DNA of 64,000 nucleotides from Algicoccus sp048820935. Its GTDB lineage: Bacteria > Pseudomonadota > Gammaproteobacteria > Burkholderiales > Burkholderiaceae_B. The DNA is taken from the NCBI RefSeq assembly GCF_048820935.1, contig NZ_JBMERD010000003.1, positions 203,515 through 267,514 on the forward strand. Direction: 5' to 3'. This document shows positions 16,420 through 25,145 of this stretch, in pieces; position 1 is the first letter of the stretch; the number at the start of each line of letters is the position of its first letter. The position numbers and the translations under genes are program-made. The notes beneath the pieces are model-generated. The model was not told where the DNA came from and made no database searches. It was given only the letters and a program-made list of their open reading frames with translations.

Positions 16420-17463
16420 TTAAGCGGAATGCTCAAAGATGTTTTTTGACTCTTGGATCGCTTTAGCATGTGCCACGTCTTGGTCTTTGCTTAAGGCCAC
16501 GCCGTTTTTGACTGCTAAAATTTCTGCCATGATGCTCACCGCAATCTCAGGTGGTGTTTTGCTGCCGATGTAAAGCCCGACGGGGCCGCGTAGTCTTTCG
16601 AGTGATTCAGGCGTGATATCGAAATGCTCGATCATGCGCTGTCGACGCGCTTCACTATTGGCTCTGGAGCCAATTGCACCAATATAGAAAGCCTCAGTTT
16701 CCAAGGCTTCCATGAGCGCTGCATCGTCCAGTTTAGGGTCATGTGTGAGCGCCACAATACAGGTGCGACGATCTGGTTTGAAGAGTCTGACTGCATCATC
16801 AGGCCAGTCGCTCATTTGGGTGATGTTGGTGGTGCTCCAACCCGCTGCATATTCTTGTCGAGGATCACAAACGGTGACTGTGAATCCATTAAAAATGGCC
16901 ATGGTTGCCACATATTCTGCCAATTGACCTGCGCCAATCAACAGCATTCGATAACTTGGACCAAAGCAGTTTTGTAGGGTCTGTTCGTTTAGTTTGAGGC
17001 TTTGTACAGTTTGCGTGGTTTCAAGAGCACTTTCACCGGTCTGCAGATCTAGCTGTCGCAGCACGAGCGTGCCCTGATCGAGTTGCTCTATAAGTTCAAG
17101 GAGTTGATCTGCATCTGGGTTGAATTCCAGCACCAGTTCTAACGTACCACCACAGGGCAGTCCAAAGCGATGTGCTTCGTCAGCTTTAATACCGTAACGT
17201 AAAGTTTTTGGTAAGCCTTCCATCTGGCGTTCAGTGTGCCCAGTTTGTGGATCTCTGCGTGTAAAGGATGCGATTAAGTCGTCTTCGATACAGCCACCAG
17301 AAACCGATCCAACCACTTGACCGTTTTCTGCCATAGCCATAATCGATCCGATAGGGCGTGGTGAGGAGCCCCAAGTGCGGGTGACTGTCACAAGCATGGC
17401 GCGCAAGTCACTGGCTCGCCATGCTTGTAGGCGCTTTAAAACGATCAGATCTATGTTTTCCAT
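16420..17463 (-). CDS. XdhC/CoxI-family molybdenum-cofactor maturation protein
   Basis: The 347-residue protein has an N-terminal XdhC_CoxI domain (SSPRPIGSIMA and GSVSGGCIEDDL) and a C-terminal Rossmann domain beginning LLIGAGQLAEYVATMAIFNG. XdhC-type proteins bind sulfurated molybdenum cofactor and hand it to xanthine dehydrogenase-type enzymes. The likely client is the molybdenum hydroxylase at 25146-28780, about 8 kb away. The ATG at 17461-17463 follows AAGGGGAAG. It lies downstream of mmsA on the same strand, with a terminator between them. Confidence 0.85.
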   Translation of the reverse strand: MENIDLIVLKRLQAWRASDLRAMLVTVTRTWGSSPRPIGSIMAMAENGQVVGSVSGGCIEDDLIASFTRRDPQTGHTERQMEGLPKTLRYGIKADEAHRFGLPCGGTLELVLEFNPDADQLLELIEQLDQGTLVLRQLDLQTGESALETTQTVQSLKLNEQTLQNCFGPSYRMLLIGAGQLAEYVATMAIFNGFTVTVCDPRQEYAAGWSTTNITQMSDWPDDAVRLFKPDRRTCIVALTHDPKLDDAALMEALETEAFYIGAIGSRANSEARRQRMIEHFDITPESLERLRGPVGLYIGSKTPPEIAVSIMAEILAVKNGVALSKDQDVAHAKAIQESKNIFEHSA

Positions 17464-17495
17464 GCGTCGCTTCCCCTTAAATTCGAATGTCAAAC

Positions 17496-17547
17496 AGAGA
17501 CAAACTACTCAGCATTACGATAATCGTTTCTGAGCGTTTTGTCTCTT
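17496..17547 (-). terminator. Terminator after mmsA
   Basis: AGAGACAAA and CTCAG (17496-17512) pair with CTGAG and TTTGTCTCT (17530-17547), interrupted by a three-base internal loop. It lies directly past the mmsA stop. Confidence 0.65.
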
Positions 17548-17558
17548 TTTGTCAAGAA

Positions 17559-19073
17559 TTATTTGGTTGTAGGCATCGCAAAGTCTGCGCCAGCTGCAAT
17601 GGTTTCGGGCCAACGCTGCATGATGGATTTTTGTTTGGTGTAGAAACGAACACCTTCCTCACCATACGCATGCATGTCGCCAAAAAGGCTCTTTTTCCAG
17701 CCACCAAAGCCGTGCCAAGCCATCGGAACGGGGATGGGAACGTTAATACCCACCATACCGACCTGAATATGTCGACCGAATTCGCGAGCGCTATGGCCAT
17801 CACTGGTGTACAGAGCTACCCCATTGCCATAGGCATGTGCATTAATCAGTTCGATCGCTTCTTCTAAGGTTTTGCAACGTACGCAAGCCAGCACAGGTCC
17901 AAAGATTTCTTCCTGATAAATCGTCATCTCAGGTGTCACGTGATCAAACAGCGTGCCGCCGGTAAAGAAGCCGTTTTCGTGATCAGGCACTGTGACATCT
18001 CGACCATCAACAACTAATGTTGCGCCCTGATCCACGCCGCTTTGAATATAGCTGTGGATACGTTCCAGTGCCTCGCGGGTAATGACAGGTCCCATTTCAC
18101 TGCGATCATCCATGCCATCACCGATTTTGAGGGCGAGCGCGCGTTCTTTTAAGCGCTCGACTACACGGTCCCCAATGTTGCCGACCAGCACGGCCACAGA
18201 AATGGCCATGCAGCGTTCGCCAGCAGAACCATATGCCGCACCAATCAAACCGTCTACAGCGGCATCTAGATTGGCATCGGGCAGAACGACCATGTGGTTT
18301 TTGGCGCCACCCAAGGCTTGTACACGTTTACCTTGGTTGGCTGAACGTGTGTAGATGGCTTGGGCAATCGGAGTGGACCCTACAAAGCTCAGCGCCTGAA
18401 CTTCGGGAGCATCAATCAGCGTATCCACGGCCACCTTATCACCCTGAATTACGTTAAAAACACCATCAGGTAATCCGGCTTCCTTAAGTAGGCTGGCCAT
18501 GAGGAGTGAAGCGGACGGATCGCGCTCGCTCGGTTTGAGAATGAAGCTGTTACCACATGCCAATGCCATCGGAAACATCCACATAGGTACCATGCACGGA
18601 AAGTTAAAGGGCGTAATGCCTGCGACGACCCCTAGTGGCTGGCGAACCGTCCAGTTGTCAATGTTGGTGGAGACTTGCTCGGTATAGTCGCCTTTTAGCA
18701 ATTGTGGGGCACCACAAGCAAATTCGACAATTTCAATGCCGCGCATGACTTCGCCTTGTGCATCAGAAAACACCTTGCCATGTTCGGCGGTAATCAGTGC
18801 AGCAAGCTTGTCGAGGTTTTCATTCAACAGATTGAGGTAGTTGTGTAAGACGCGTGCCCGACGCAATGCGGGAGTCGCCGCCCAACCTTTGAAAGCTTTT
18901 TGAGCGCTGGCAATGGCTTTTTGAACGGTTTGTTCGCTGGCGATTTCAACTTGACCACTGACTTCACCTGTGGCGGGGTTGTAAATGGCCTGTGTGCGGC
19001 TTTGTGGATCGCTGTAAATCTGGCCATCAATCCAATGTCCGATTCTATTGATCGGGGAAGTCGTAGAGGTCAT
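17559..19073 (-). CDS. mmsA: CoA-acylating methylmalonate-semialdehyde dehydrogenase
   Basis: This 504-residue aldehyde dehydrogenase has the catalytic Cys288 in SAGERCMAISVAV, the NAD loop FVGSTPIAQAIY, and NHMVVLPDA (259-267), a segment that is typical of MmsA. The enzyme converts methylmalonate- or malonate-semialdehyde to propionyl- or acetyl-CoA, using NAD and CoA, in valine, beta-alanine or inositol breakdown. An AAGGAG precedes the ATG. No other valine or beta-alanine gene is adjacent, so its pathway here is not settled. Confidence 0.9.
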   Translation of the reverse strand: MTSTTSPINRIGHWIDGQIYSDPQSRTQAIYNPATGEVSGQVEIASEQTVQKAIASAQKAFKGWAATPALRRARVLHNYLNLLNENLDKLAALITAEHGKVFSDAQGEVMRGIEIVEFACGAPQLLKGDYTEQVSTNIDNWTVRQPLGVVAGITPFNFPCMVPMWMFPMALACGNSFILKPSERDPSASLLMASLLKEAGLPDGVFNVIQGDKVAVDTLIDAPEVQALSFVGSTPIAQAIYTRSANQGKRVQALGGAKNHMVVLPDANLDAAVDGLIGAAYGSAGERCMAISVAVLVGNIGDRVVERLKERALALKIGDGMDDRSEMGPVITREALERIHSYIQSGVDQGATLVVDGRDVTVPDHENGFFTGGTLFDHVTPEMTIYQEEIFGPVLACVRCKTLEEAIELINAHAYGNGVALYTSDGHSAREFGRHIQVGMVGINVPIPVPMAWHGFGGWKKSLFGDMHAYGEEGVRFYTKQKSIMQRWPETIAAGADFAMPTTK

Positions 19074-19165
19074 TGCCTGTCTCCTTATGTCAACGTTTTA
19101 TTCAGGGGTTTTGTATATCAGAACAATCTGTTCATAATACAAGAACAAACATCAGGAGCGATGGA

Positions 19166-19180
19166 TTGCACTACGTGCAA
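19166..19180. promoter_or_regulatory. Palindrome upstream of mmsA, possible operator
   Basis: TTGCAC-TAC-GTGCAA is a perfect inverted repeat about 95 bp before the mmsA start. No regulator gene is adjacent, so its role is speculative. Confidence 0.3.
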
Positions 19181-19298
19181 CAGGGGATGGTCGCGAAGTT
19201 GTTGAATGCTTGTGAAGTTCGAAGCAGCGAAAGTGGTCTGATTTGTTGGCGTGTGCAACAGCACAGGCCACTTAATCGTCTGCTAAGTAAGAGTAGGA

Positions 19299-19541
19299 TT
19301 ATTTTTTCTTATCTTCGGCTCGGTCGTAAATGTATCCGCCCAGTGAACCCACTGCGGCACCCCCAATGGCACCCCAAATGGCATCACCACCTGTAATGGC
19401 AGAAATGCCAGCACCTGTGGCTGCACCGATGGCACCACCGGACAAGGTGGATTGTTGCGATGAAGACATGTTGGTGCATCCGCCCAGCGCAAATAAAGCA
19501 GCGACAGGCAATGCAATCAAAACACGTTTATAAGTCGTCAT
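19299..19541 (-). CDS. Glycine-zipper outer-membrane lipoprotein
   Basis: The 80-residue protein starts at the ATG 19539-19541 behind GGAGATT. Its signal peptide ends in the lipobox LGGC, followed by a glycine-zipper region of GxxxG-type repeats (GGAIGAATGAGISAITGG...) and a charged tail. Small lipoproteins of this kind (OsmB/SlyB-like) sit in the outer membrane. The function is not known in detail. It shares orientation with its neighbours, but no operon is clear. Confidence 0.8.
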   Translation of the reverse strand: MTTYKRVLIALPVAALFALGGCTNMSSSQQSTLSGGAIGAATGAGISAITGGDAIWGAIGGAAVGSLGGYIYDRAEDKKK

Positions 19542-19581
19542 GAGAATCTCCAACTAAGTTTAGGATTAAATTGCCTAGGTC

Positions 19582-19950
19582 TTATCGCTTGGTTTTGCAA
19601 GGATAGGTGGCTCTGAGGTAACGCAATAAGGCGTCAGAAGCTGTTTTTTCTTTGAGCTGAGGATTGGCATCCACCCATTTTGTAAAGTTTGATAAGACTT
19701 GAGTGCGGCTGAGCGTTTTATCTTCGATACAAATAAAATGCGGATTTCTTTTTGAGTGGCGGCTCACGACATAAGTTTCGTACACACCTTGCGCATAGCC
19801 GAAGCAAAATGCTCGCTCAGCCTGTGATGCCTTCGCACTGCAGGTTTCAAGGAAAGCTTGTGTGCTCACGAAGTCTGGGGTTTTTTGATCGGCCTGTGCC
19901 AGACCCACCAGACACAGAGACAGTCCTGCTGCATAAATGAAAGATTTCAT
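19582..19950 (-). CDS. Small exported protein with Rap1a/Tai-like domain
   Basis: The 122-residue product starts at 19948-19950 behind GGAGTT. Residues 1-20 are a signal peptide ending AQA. The mature part has four cysteines and the pattern FCFGYAQGVYETY and PFxxCIE-like ICIEDKTLSRTQ, as in Rap1a/Tai-family proteins. Some members neutralise type VI secretion amidase effectors in the periplasm, but many orphan members have no known role. No secretion gene is nearby, so an immunity function is only a possibility. The family call comes from cysteine spacing and motif pattern. Confidence 0.65.
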   Translation of the reverse strand: MKSFIYAAGLSLCLVGLAQADQKTPDFVSTQAFLETCSAKASQAERAFCFGYAQGVYETYVVSRHSKRNPHFICIEDKTLSRTQVLSNFTKWVDANPQLKEKTASDALLRYLRATYPCKTKR

Positions 19951-20117
19951 CGGGAACTCCATCAATGTGGTTGAATAGTGAAACTGCAACTGCGATTGAA
20001 TGCGTAAAATAAATGAAGCCAACCATGATGATCACGATTGGCTTTACTGGTGATTACGATGGTTGTAACCACATCTTACATCAGTGCGTTTGTGCGTGGA
20101 TGTAATTATCTAGTGTA

Positions 20118-20423
20118 TTAAGGGCGTTTAACCCAGAGGTTACACCAACCAGTGCTAGCCACCATTTTTCCGGGGAAGATCGTACAGGTACCATCTTTGT
20201 CAGATTTGGCGGTGTACAACTGACAGGTCGCACAGTCCTGACCAGCCTGATATTTGGGGAACTTGGCCTTGTCGACAGTGGTGGCATCCGTTTTGTAACC
20301 CAGAGCAATGGCTTGAGGATCGGTTTCTGCGACCATGGGCTGTGCGTAAGCGACCTTGCTGCCGGCCAGGGCGGCAACACTGATTGCAGAGACTTTCATG
20401 AACTGGCGACGATTCGTGCTCAT
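20118..20423 (-). CDS. High-potential iron-sulfur protein (HiPIP)
   Basis: The 101-residue protein has a twin-arginine signal (NRRQFMKVSAISVAALAG) and the four HiPIP cysteines in CATCQLY, CTIFPGK and GWCNLW, which hold one [4Fe-4S] cluster. HiPIPs are periplasmic one-electron carriers between a cytochrome complex and terminal oxidases or reaction centres. The ATG at 20421-20423 follows AAGGAAAT. The gene stands alone. An FNR/ANR-like site at 20547-20560 may regulate it. Confidence 0.93.
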   Translation of the reverse strand: MSTNRRQFMKVSAISVAALAGSKVAYAQPMVAETDPQAIALGYKTDATTVDKAKFPKYQAGQDCATCQLYTAKSDKDGTCTIFPGKMVASTGWCNLWVKRP

Positions 20424-20793
20424 TTTGATTTCCTTTTCTAGGCTAACAATAGGGCGGAACGATTTAAAGTGGTTCCTATATGTCACTCATAATACTTGAG
20501 CATTTCGATAGATAACACTTTATGTTGTTTGTAATTATAAAAATGTTTGATATATCTCAAGGCTCTGTACTCATTAGACACGAAATTTTTCATTAAACCT
20601 ACTAATCCTGATTATTTTGTTTTAACTGAGAATCATTCGTGTTATTTGTATGATTCAGAACATCAGAGCTGGCTGGGTCTGCATGTTTTTATTAACAAAA
20701 ACATCGGATAGTTTGCGCAGGTACGCCGGTTGCTTAGAATGGATCAGATGATTCAACCTGTCTTTTCATTCTTCGTGTAAGGAATCTGTTTTT
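20424..20793. other. 370-bp divergent intergenic region
   Basis: This AT-rich stretch lies between the HiPIP gene and the CoA-transferase operon and should contain both promoters. I see the FNR-like site listed separately and no gene. Confidence 0.45.
20547..20560. promoter_or_regulatory. FNR/ANR-like half-palindrome
   Basis: TTGATATATCTCAA matches the FNR consensus TTGAT-N4-ATCAA except for one base. It lies about 125 bp upstream of the HiPIP start, rather far for direct activation unless the promoter is distal. Confidence 0.3.
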
Positions 20794-21960
20794 ATGCAAA
20801 CCAAACTTGCGCTGGAAGGTGTGCGCGTCATTGAACTCTGCAACGTGGCGGCTGGACCGTTTTGCGGCATGTTACTGGCAGACATGGGCGCCGATGTGAT
20901 TAAAGTAGAAAATCCCAGTGGTGGGGATACGCTGCGTAGTTGGCCACCCATTTCGGATGGTTACAGTGAGAACTTTGCGTCACTGAATCGCAATAAGCGC
21001 TCTGTCACATTGAATCTGAAAGACGAGGGTGATTTGAAAAAATTCCGAGCGCTCATTAAAGATGCCGATGTTTTATTAGAAAACAATCGTCCAGGCGTGA
21101 TGGCACGTTTGGGCATTGATTTTGACGCCCTTAAAAAAGTGAATCCGAAGCTTGTGATGGCCTCGATTTCTGCGTATGGACAAACTGGTCCACGTGCCAG
21201 TGAAGGTGGCTTTGACTTAACCGTTCAGGCGATGAGCGGCATCATGAGCATTACGGGTGAGCCCGACAGCCCGCCGGTGAAGTGTGGTGTGCCATTGGCT
21301 GACTTTAGCGCGGGTTTGTATGCGGCTTATGCAATTACTTGCGCACTGCGTCAGGTTGAGCAACAAGGTGAAGGTATCCACATTGATGTGCCGATGCTGG
21401 GTGCAACGCTTGGCATTGCCGCTTTACAAACATCCGAATTTTTTGGCAGCGGCAAAGATCCGGCGCCATTAGGTTCTGCACACCCTCGTAATGCGCCGTA
21501 TCAAGCCTTTCGTTGTCAAGGTGGCTACTTCGGTATGGCTGCTGGTAACAACGCGCTTTGGACATCCGTGTGTGGTGTCGTCAAGATGCCGGAGTTGTTA
21601 GAGGATGAGCGCTTTACCAGTCCGACGCTTCGTGCTGCCAATCAGGTTGCCTTGCGCGACATTTTGGAAGCTGAGTTTCTGAAAGAAGATGCCAACACTT
21701 GGCTAGCTCGATTCCGTGAGGCAGGTGTACCTTGCGCGCCCATCAATACATATTCCGAAGTGCTGGCTGATGAACAGGTTGAACATATGGAGTGGGTGCA
21801 GCCGCTGACATTACCCAATGGCGTGCAAACTCGCACTTTTGGGTCTCCCGTTCGATTTAATGGTGAATCAGCCCCGATTCGTCTGCGTCCACCTGCGCTG
21901 GGTGAGCATAATGACGAGGTGTTTGCGGGTCTGACCGATGCCGATGGAGCGCAATCATGA
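20794..21960 (+). CDS. CaiB/BaiF family CoA-transferase
   Basis: The 388-residue protein is a class III CoA-transferase. The N-terminus GVRVIELCNVAAGPFCGMLLADMGADVIKVE is typical, and the catalytic aspartate is Asp170 in PLADFSAGLYAAYA. Such enzymes move CoA between organic acids through a glutaryl-type aspartyl-CoA thioester intermediate. The ATG follows AAGGAATC. It begins a three-gene operon with an enoyl-CoA hydratase (4-bp overlap) and a GrdB-like protein, so it probably activates the acid that these genes process. The substrate is unknown. Confidence 0.92.
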   Translation: MQTKLALEGVRVIELCNVAAGPFCGMLLADMGADVIKVENPSGGDTLRSWPPISDGYSENFASLNRNKRSVTLNLKDEGDLKKFRALIKDADVLLENNRPGVMARLGIDFDALKKVNPKLVMASISAYGQTGPRASEGGFDLTVQAMSGIMSITGEPDSPPVKCGVPLADFSAGLYAAYAITCALRQVEQQGEGIHIDVPMLGATLGIAALQTSEFFGSGKDPAPLGSAHPRNAPYQAFRCQGGYFGMAAGNNALWTSVCGVVKMPELLEDERFTSPTLRAANQVALRDILEAEFLKEDANTWLARFREAGVPCAPINTYSEVLADEQVEHMEWVQPLTLPNGVQTRTFGSPVRFNGESAPIRLRPPALGEHNDEVFAGLTDADGAQS

Positions 21961-22679
21961 GTGGCGTCTTATTAGAGTCTGTCGATCAAGGTCACTGGAC
22001 ACTGACATTGAATCGTCCCGATAAACGTAATGCATTGAATGACGAACTGGTGCTAGCGTTATCTGATGCACTCGATCGAGCCCATGCTGCGCAGGCCTCT
22101 TCGCTGGTTTTACAAGGCGCGGGCAGGAGTTTTTGTGCGGGTTTTGATTTCTCTGATTTTGATACGGTCAGTGAAGGCGATTTGCTGCTGCGGTTTGTGC
22201 GCATTGAATTGTTGTTACAGAAACTGTATGCCAGTCCGATGGCAACACTCGCCTATGCACAGGGTAAAAACTTCGGGGCAGGTGTTGATTTATTCATGTC
22301 CTGCCAGCGTCGTGTGGCTGCGCCTGAGTCAACGTTTCGGATGCCAGGTTTGAAGTTTGGGCTGGTGCTGGGAACGCGTCGTTTGGGCGAACGTATTGGA
22401 CAAGAGGCGGCGAGAAATATTCAAGAAGTGGCCGCGACCGTCGATGTGCAAGAAGCCTTGAAGCTCGGAATGGCCAATGCCGTGGCGGCGCCAGAGAAAT
22501 TGACACAGGCGATTCAAGGTTTGCGCGAAGCAGCACTAGCGTTAGCTCCCCAGACGCGTGCCGATTTGTATCGCGTATTGGGGCAGACTGAATCCAATGA
22601 GGATTTGGCTCAGTTGGTTTTATCAGTGGTTCGGCCCGGTGTTAAAGATCGGATTGCTGCATACCGACAAGGCGCTTAA
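21957..22679 (+). CDS. Enoyl-CoA hydratase/isomerase family protein
   Basis: The 240-residue protein has the crotonase fold signatures: NRPDKRNALND at the N-terminus, the oxyanion-loop segment GRSFCAGFDFSDF, and GVDLFMSCQRRVAAPESTFRMPGLKFGLVLG in the second half. The usual second oxyanion glycine motif is GAGVDLF here. The catalytic glutamates are not obvious, so hydratase activity should not be assumed. It overlaps the CoA-transferase gene by 4 bp and is 21 bp from the next gene. Confidence 0.85.
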   Translation: MSGVLLESVDQGHWTLTLNRPDKRNALNDELVLALSDALDRAHAAQASSLVLQGAGRSFCAGFDFSDFDTVSEGDLLLRFVRIELLLQKLYASPMATLAYAQGKNFGAGVDLFMSCQRRVAAPESTFRMPGLKFGLVLGTRRLGERIGQEAARNIQEVAATVDVQEALKLGMANAVAAPEKLTQAIQGLREAALALAPQTRADLYRVLGQTESNEDLAQLVLSVVRPGVKDRIAAYRQGA

Positions 22680-22700
22680 AAAGAATAAGGGGGAGACAAC

Positions 22701-23642
22701 ATGGATACGATGGATTTTGCGCCCGAGGCTGATCAGCCGGTGAGCTATATGGCCAGAACGCGTGCTTGGTATTTGGCACTTGGCTATGACAATCCTTATC
22801 GTTGGGCGCATTATTTAGATGTGCCTTTCACAACATTACAAAAACCTTTGGCGCAAAACCGCGTGGCTTTAATCACGACAGCTGCACCCTTTAATCCAGA
22901 GCATGGGGATCAGTCGCCTCAGGCGCCGTATAACGCGAAAGCCAAGTTCTATGAGGTATACACTGGTTCGACTTCCGAGGATCATGACGTGCGGATTGTA
23001 CATGTGGCGATTGATCGCCAACATGGCCCAATGACCGATGCCAATAGTTGGTTTCCGCTCCCTAAAATGCGTGCACTCGCAGAGCAAGAGGTGTTTGAAT
23101 TAGGCCCTCGATTTTATGGTGCGCCTACCAATCGTAGTCAGCGTCAAACTTTGGAATCAGATTGCCCACGAATTCTCGAACTCTGCCGTGAGGATGGGAT
23201 TGATGCCGTGGTACTGGTCGCCAATTGCCCGGTTTGCCACCAAACTTTGAGTTTGATTGCACGTCATTTGGAAGCGCATGGAATTTCGACCGTGATTATG
23301 GGGTGCGCAAAGGACATTCCAGAGTATTGTGGCGTGCCGCGCTTTTTGTTTAGTGACTTCCCTTTGGGCAATGCCGCAGGCAAACCGCATGATGAAGCGT
23401 CACAGCAAGAAACGCTGGAGATGGCTTTAACACTATTGGAACGGGCGTTTGCACCTCGCACGACTGTACAGTCGCCTCAACGTTGGTCTGACGATGCTGA
23501 CTGGAAGCTGGATTACTCCAATCCAGATCGTACCAGTCCAGAAGAAATGGCAAAATTGCGTGCACAGGCCGATGAAGCCAAAGCAGAAATTGCTCGACTC
23601 AAAGGCAAAGAGCCGCCTGCACCGGCTTGCGCTTTAAATTAA
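22701..23642 (+). CDS. GrdB-like (glycine/sarcosine/betaine reductase family) protein with CxxC
   Basis: The 313-residue protein resembles the selenoprotein B family of glycine/betaine/D-proline reductases, with the motif VANCPVCHQT (Cys176, Cys179) at the place where the clostridial enzymes carry selenocysteine. Two internal blocks look strongly conserved by composition: WFPLPKMR and RFLFSDFPLGNAAGKPHD. The C-terminus adds a charged, coiled-coil-like tail of about 40 residues (EEMAKLRAQADEAKAEIARL). No partner GrdA or GrdC gene is present. In this operon it may perform a reductive or thiol-based step on a CoA or amine substrate, but the reaction is unknown. GGGGGAG-type sequence precedes the ATG. 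Confidence 0.7.
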   Translation: MDTMDFAPEADQPVSYMARTRAWYLALGYDNPYRWAHYLDVPFTTLQKPLAQNRVALITTAAPFNPEHGDQSPQAPYNAKAKFYEVYTGSTSEDHDVRIVHVAIDRQHGPMTDANSWFPLPKMRALAEQEVFELGPRFYGAPTNRSQRQTLESDCPRILELCREDGIDAVVLVANCPVCHQTLSLIARHLEAHGISTVIMGCAKDIPEYCGVPRFLFSDFPLGNAAGKPHDEASQQETLEMALTLLERAFAPRTTVQSPQRWSDDADWKLDYSNPDRTSPEEMAKLRAQADEAKAEIARLKGKEPPAPACALN

Positions 23643-23665
23643 TACACAAGCCAATACAAGTAGTC

Positions 23666-23698
23666 GTCAGTCACACCAGACCAATTGGTGTGACTGAC
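23666..23698. terminator. Hairpin between convergent genes
   Basis: GTCAGTCACACCA (23666-23678) pairs perfectly with TGGTGTGACTGAC (23686-23698). It lies between the GrdB-like gene and the Ldh-family gene, with only a poor T-tract. Confidence 0.6.
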
Positions 23699-23750
23699 AG
23701 CTGCTTATGTGTACCTTAGTTTCTACACTGATGCCAACGTTGATTCCCGC

Positions 23751-24821
23751 TTACTCTCGGGCAAGGCGATCAATCAATTGTGGATCCACATTCAGGCTAG
23801 CTGCTGCACGTAGGATCTCTTGCCAGGAGTTATCATCGACGGGAATACCATCTCTTAAGCGTTTAATGCGAGTTTGACGCTCTGGCTCTCCAGCGATTTT
23901 GACACCCTCACTGTTAGGGGCAGCGGGGGATTGTTTGACCCAGTCGATAAAGGCCATGGCTTCATCGACAAAGACCGATCCTGGTGAGAGTTTATTGGGA
24001 TCAATCACAATCGTCAGCATGCCGTTACCCACACGGCGGCCGGTGGGATATTCATGGACTGTGAGTCCGCCCGCCAGTGCGCCCCCTAAAAGTTCACAAA
24101 CTAAGGCCAGCCCCCAACCTTTGTGCTCACCAAATGCACGAAGCGCACCGAATGGGGCACGAATGGCGTGAACGGGATCGGTCGTGGGATTGCCCTCATG
24201 GTCAATGAGTTGGCCAGGTGGTAAAGATTCACCTTTGTTGTGTGCAACACGGGCTTTGCCTTTGGCAATGACGCTGGTGGCAAAGTCCAAAATCACAGGC
24301 TCGTGACCTTCGAGAGGAATGCCAACACAAAAGGGGTTGGTGCCAAAGCGGGCATCGCTGCCGTCCCAGGCCGCAACAGCGGGATCAGAGAGCACATTCA
24401 CAAAATGAATTGAAATTAGATTGTTTTGTATGGCCATCTCTGCCCAAGCGCCAATTCGACACAAATGATGGGCATTGGATAAAGCCATGATGCAACTGCC
24501 ATATTGTTTGGCGCGAGCCATGGCTTCTTCCATGGCTTCATGTCCGACGACCTGCCCAAAACCGCTGCAACCATCTAGAGCCAATAGGGTTTGGTGGTCA
24601 AGACGTGTTTGGATATGTGCGTTCGGAATTAGCCCGCCTTCCAGAAAGGACTCGGTGTAACGCGGCAGCATACCCACTCCGTGTGAATCGTGACCGGTGA
24701 GGTTGGCTTCAATTAAATTGCTCGTGACTAGATCCACTTCGCGTGGATCGCTGCCATAACCCCGAACCAGTTCTTGCATGGCGCGGGTTAAAGAATCGGA
24801 TTTGAAAACATGGGTTTGCAT
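23751..24821 (-). CDS. Ldh-family oxidoreductase (malate/L-lactate dehydrogenase type)
   Basis: From the ATG at 24819-24821 the protein has 357 residues, the normal family length; the frame is open for 77 codons further upstream but without support. Family signatures are GHDSHGVGMLPRYTESF near residue 43, the segment SNAHHLCRIGAWAEMA with its conserved His, and RFGTNPFCVGIP. These NAD(P)-dependent enzymes reduce 2-oxo acids or act on related imines (malate, sulfolactate, ureidoglycolate, delta-1-piperideine). The substrate cannot be told. It is divergent from the molybdenum hydroxylase operon. Confidence 0.88.
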   Translation of the reverse strand: MQTHVFKSDSLTRAMQELVRGYGSDPREVDLVTSNLIEANLTGHDSHGVGMLPRYTESFLEGGLIPNAHIQTRLDHQTLLALDGCSGFGQVVGHEAMEEAMARAKQYGSCIMALSNAHHLCRIGAWAEMAIQNNLISIHFVNVLSDPAVAAWDGSDARFGTNPFCVGIPLEGHEPVILDFATSVIAKGKARVAHNKGESLPPGQLIDHEGNPTTDPVHAIRAPFGALRAFGEHKGWGLALVCELLGGALAGGLTVHEYPTGRRVGNGMLTIVIDPNKLSPGSVFVDEAMAFIDWVKQSPAAPNSEGVKIAGEPERQTRIKRLRDGIPVDDNSWQEILRAAASLNVDPQLIDRLARE

Positions 24822-25145
24822 ATTTAGAGGTTCCGTGACGGGCGTGAAACAGGCGGTTGTTGTTAAATGTATTGCAGACATTTCAATGCCGTCAGCGTAC
24901 AACAGTGGCGTCCTCATTCCCAGTTTTTTATCCAAATTTCGATGTGATGTCTGATCTAATTGATATCCTCCTCGCCCTAAATGACGAGGCTTTGCACGCG
25001 TTTTGGTCAAACCATGTTCAAAAGGTCGCACATAAAACAGATTCTGTGTCATAGAATCAAAGTATTGGTCATGTAGATCAAATTAATGATTTAAAAAAAA
25101 GAACCGATATGTCTGGTTCGGATGATTCAGATTCAGGGGACTAAG
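24822..25145. other. 324-bp divergent intergenic region
   Basis: It separates the Ldh-family gene and the molybdenum hydroxylase operon and should carry both promoters. The end near 25080-25100 is AT-rich. I see no gene or convincing operator. Confidence 0.4.

Noticed and set aside
19582..19950. Type VI secretion immunity locus
   Set aside because: No secretion, effector or other immunity gene is within reach; only a family resemblance is claimed.
24822..25052. 77-codon N-terminal extension of the Ldh-family gene
   Set aside because: The family starts near the internal ATG at 24819-24821; the extension has no homology and no ribosome site.
25067..25090. FNR-like sequence before the molybdenum hydroxylase operon
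   Set aside because: The half-sites have the wrong spacing.
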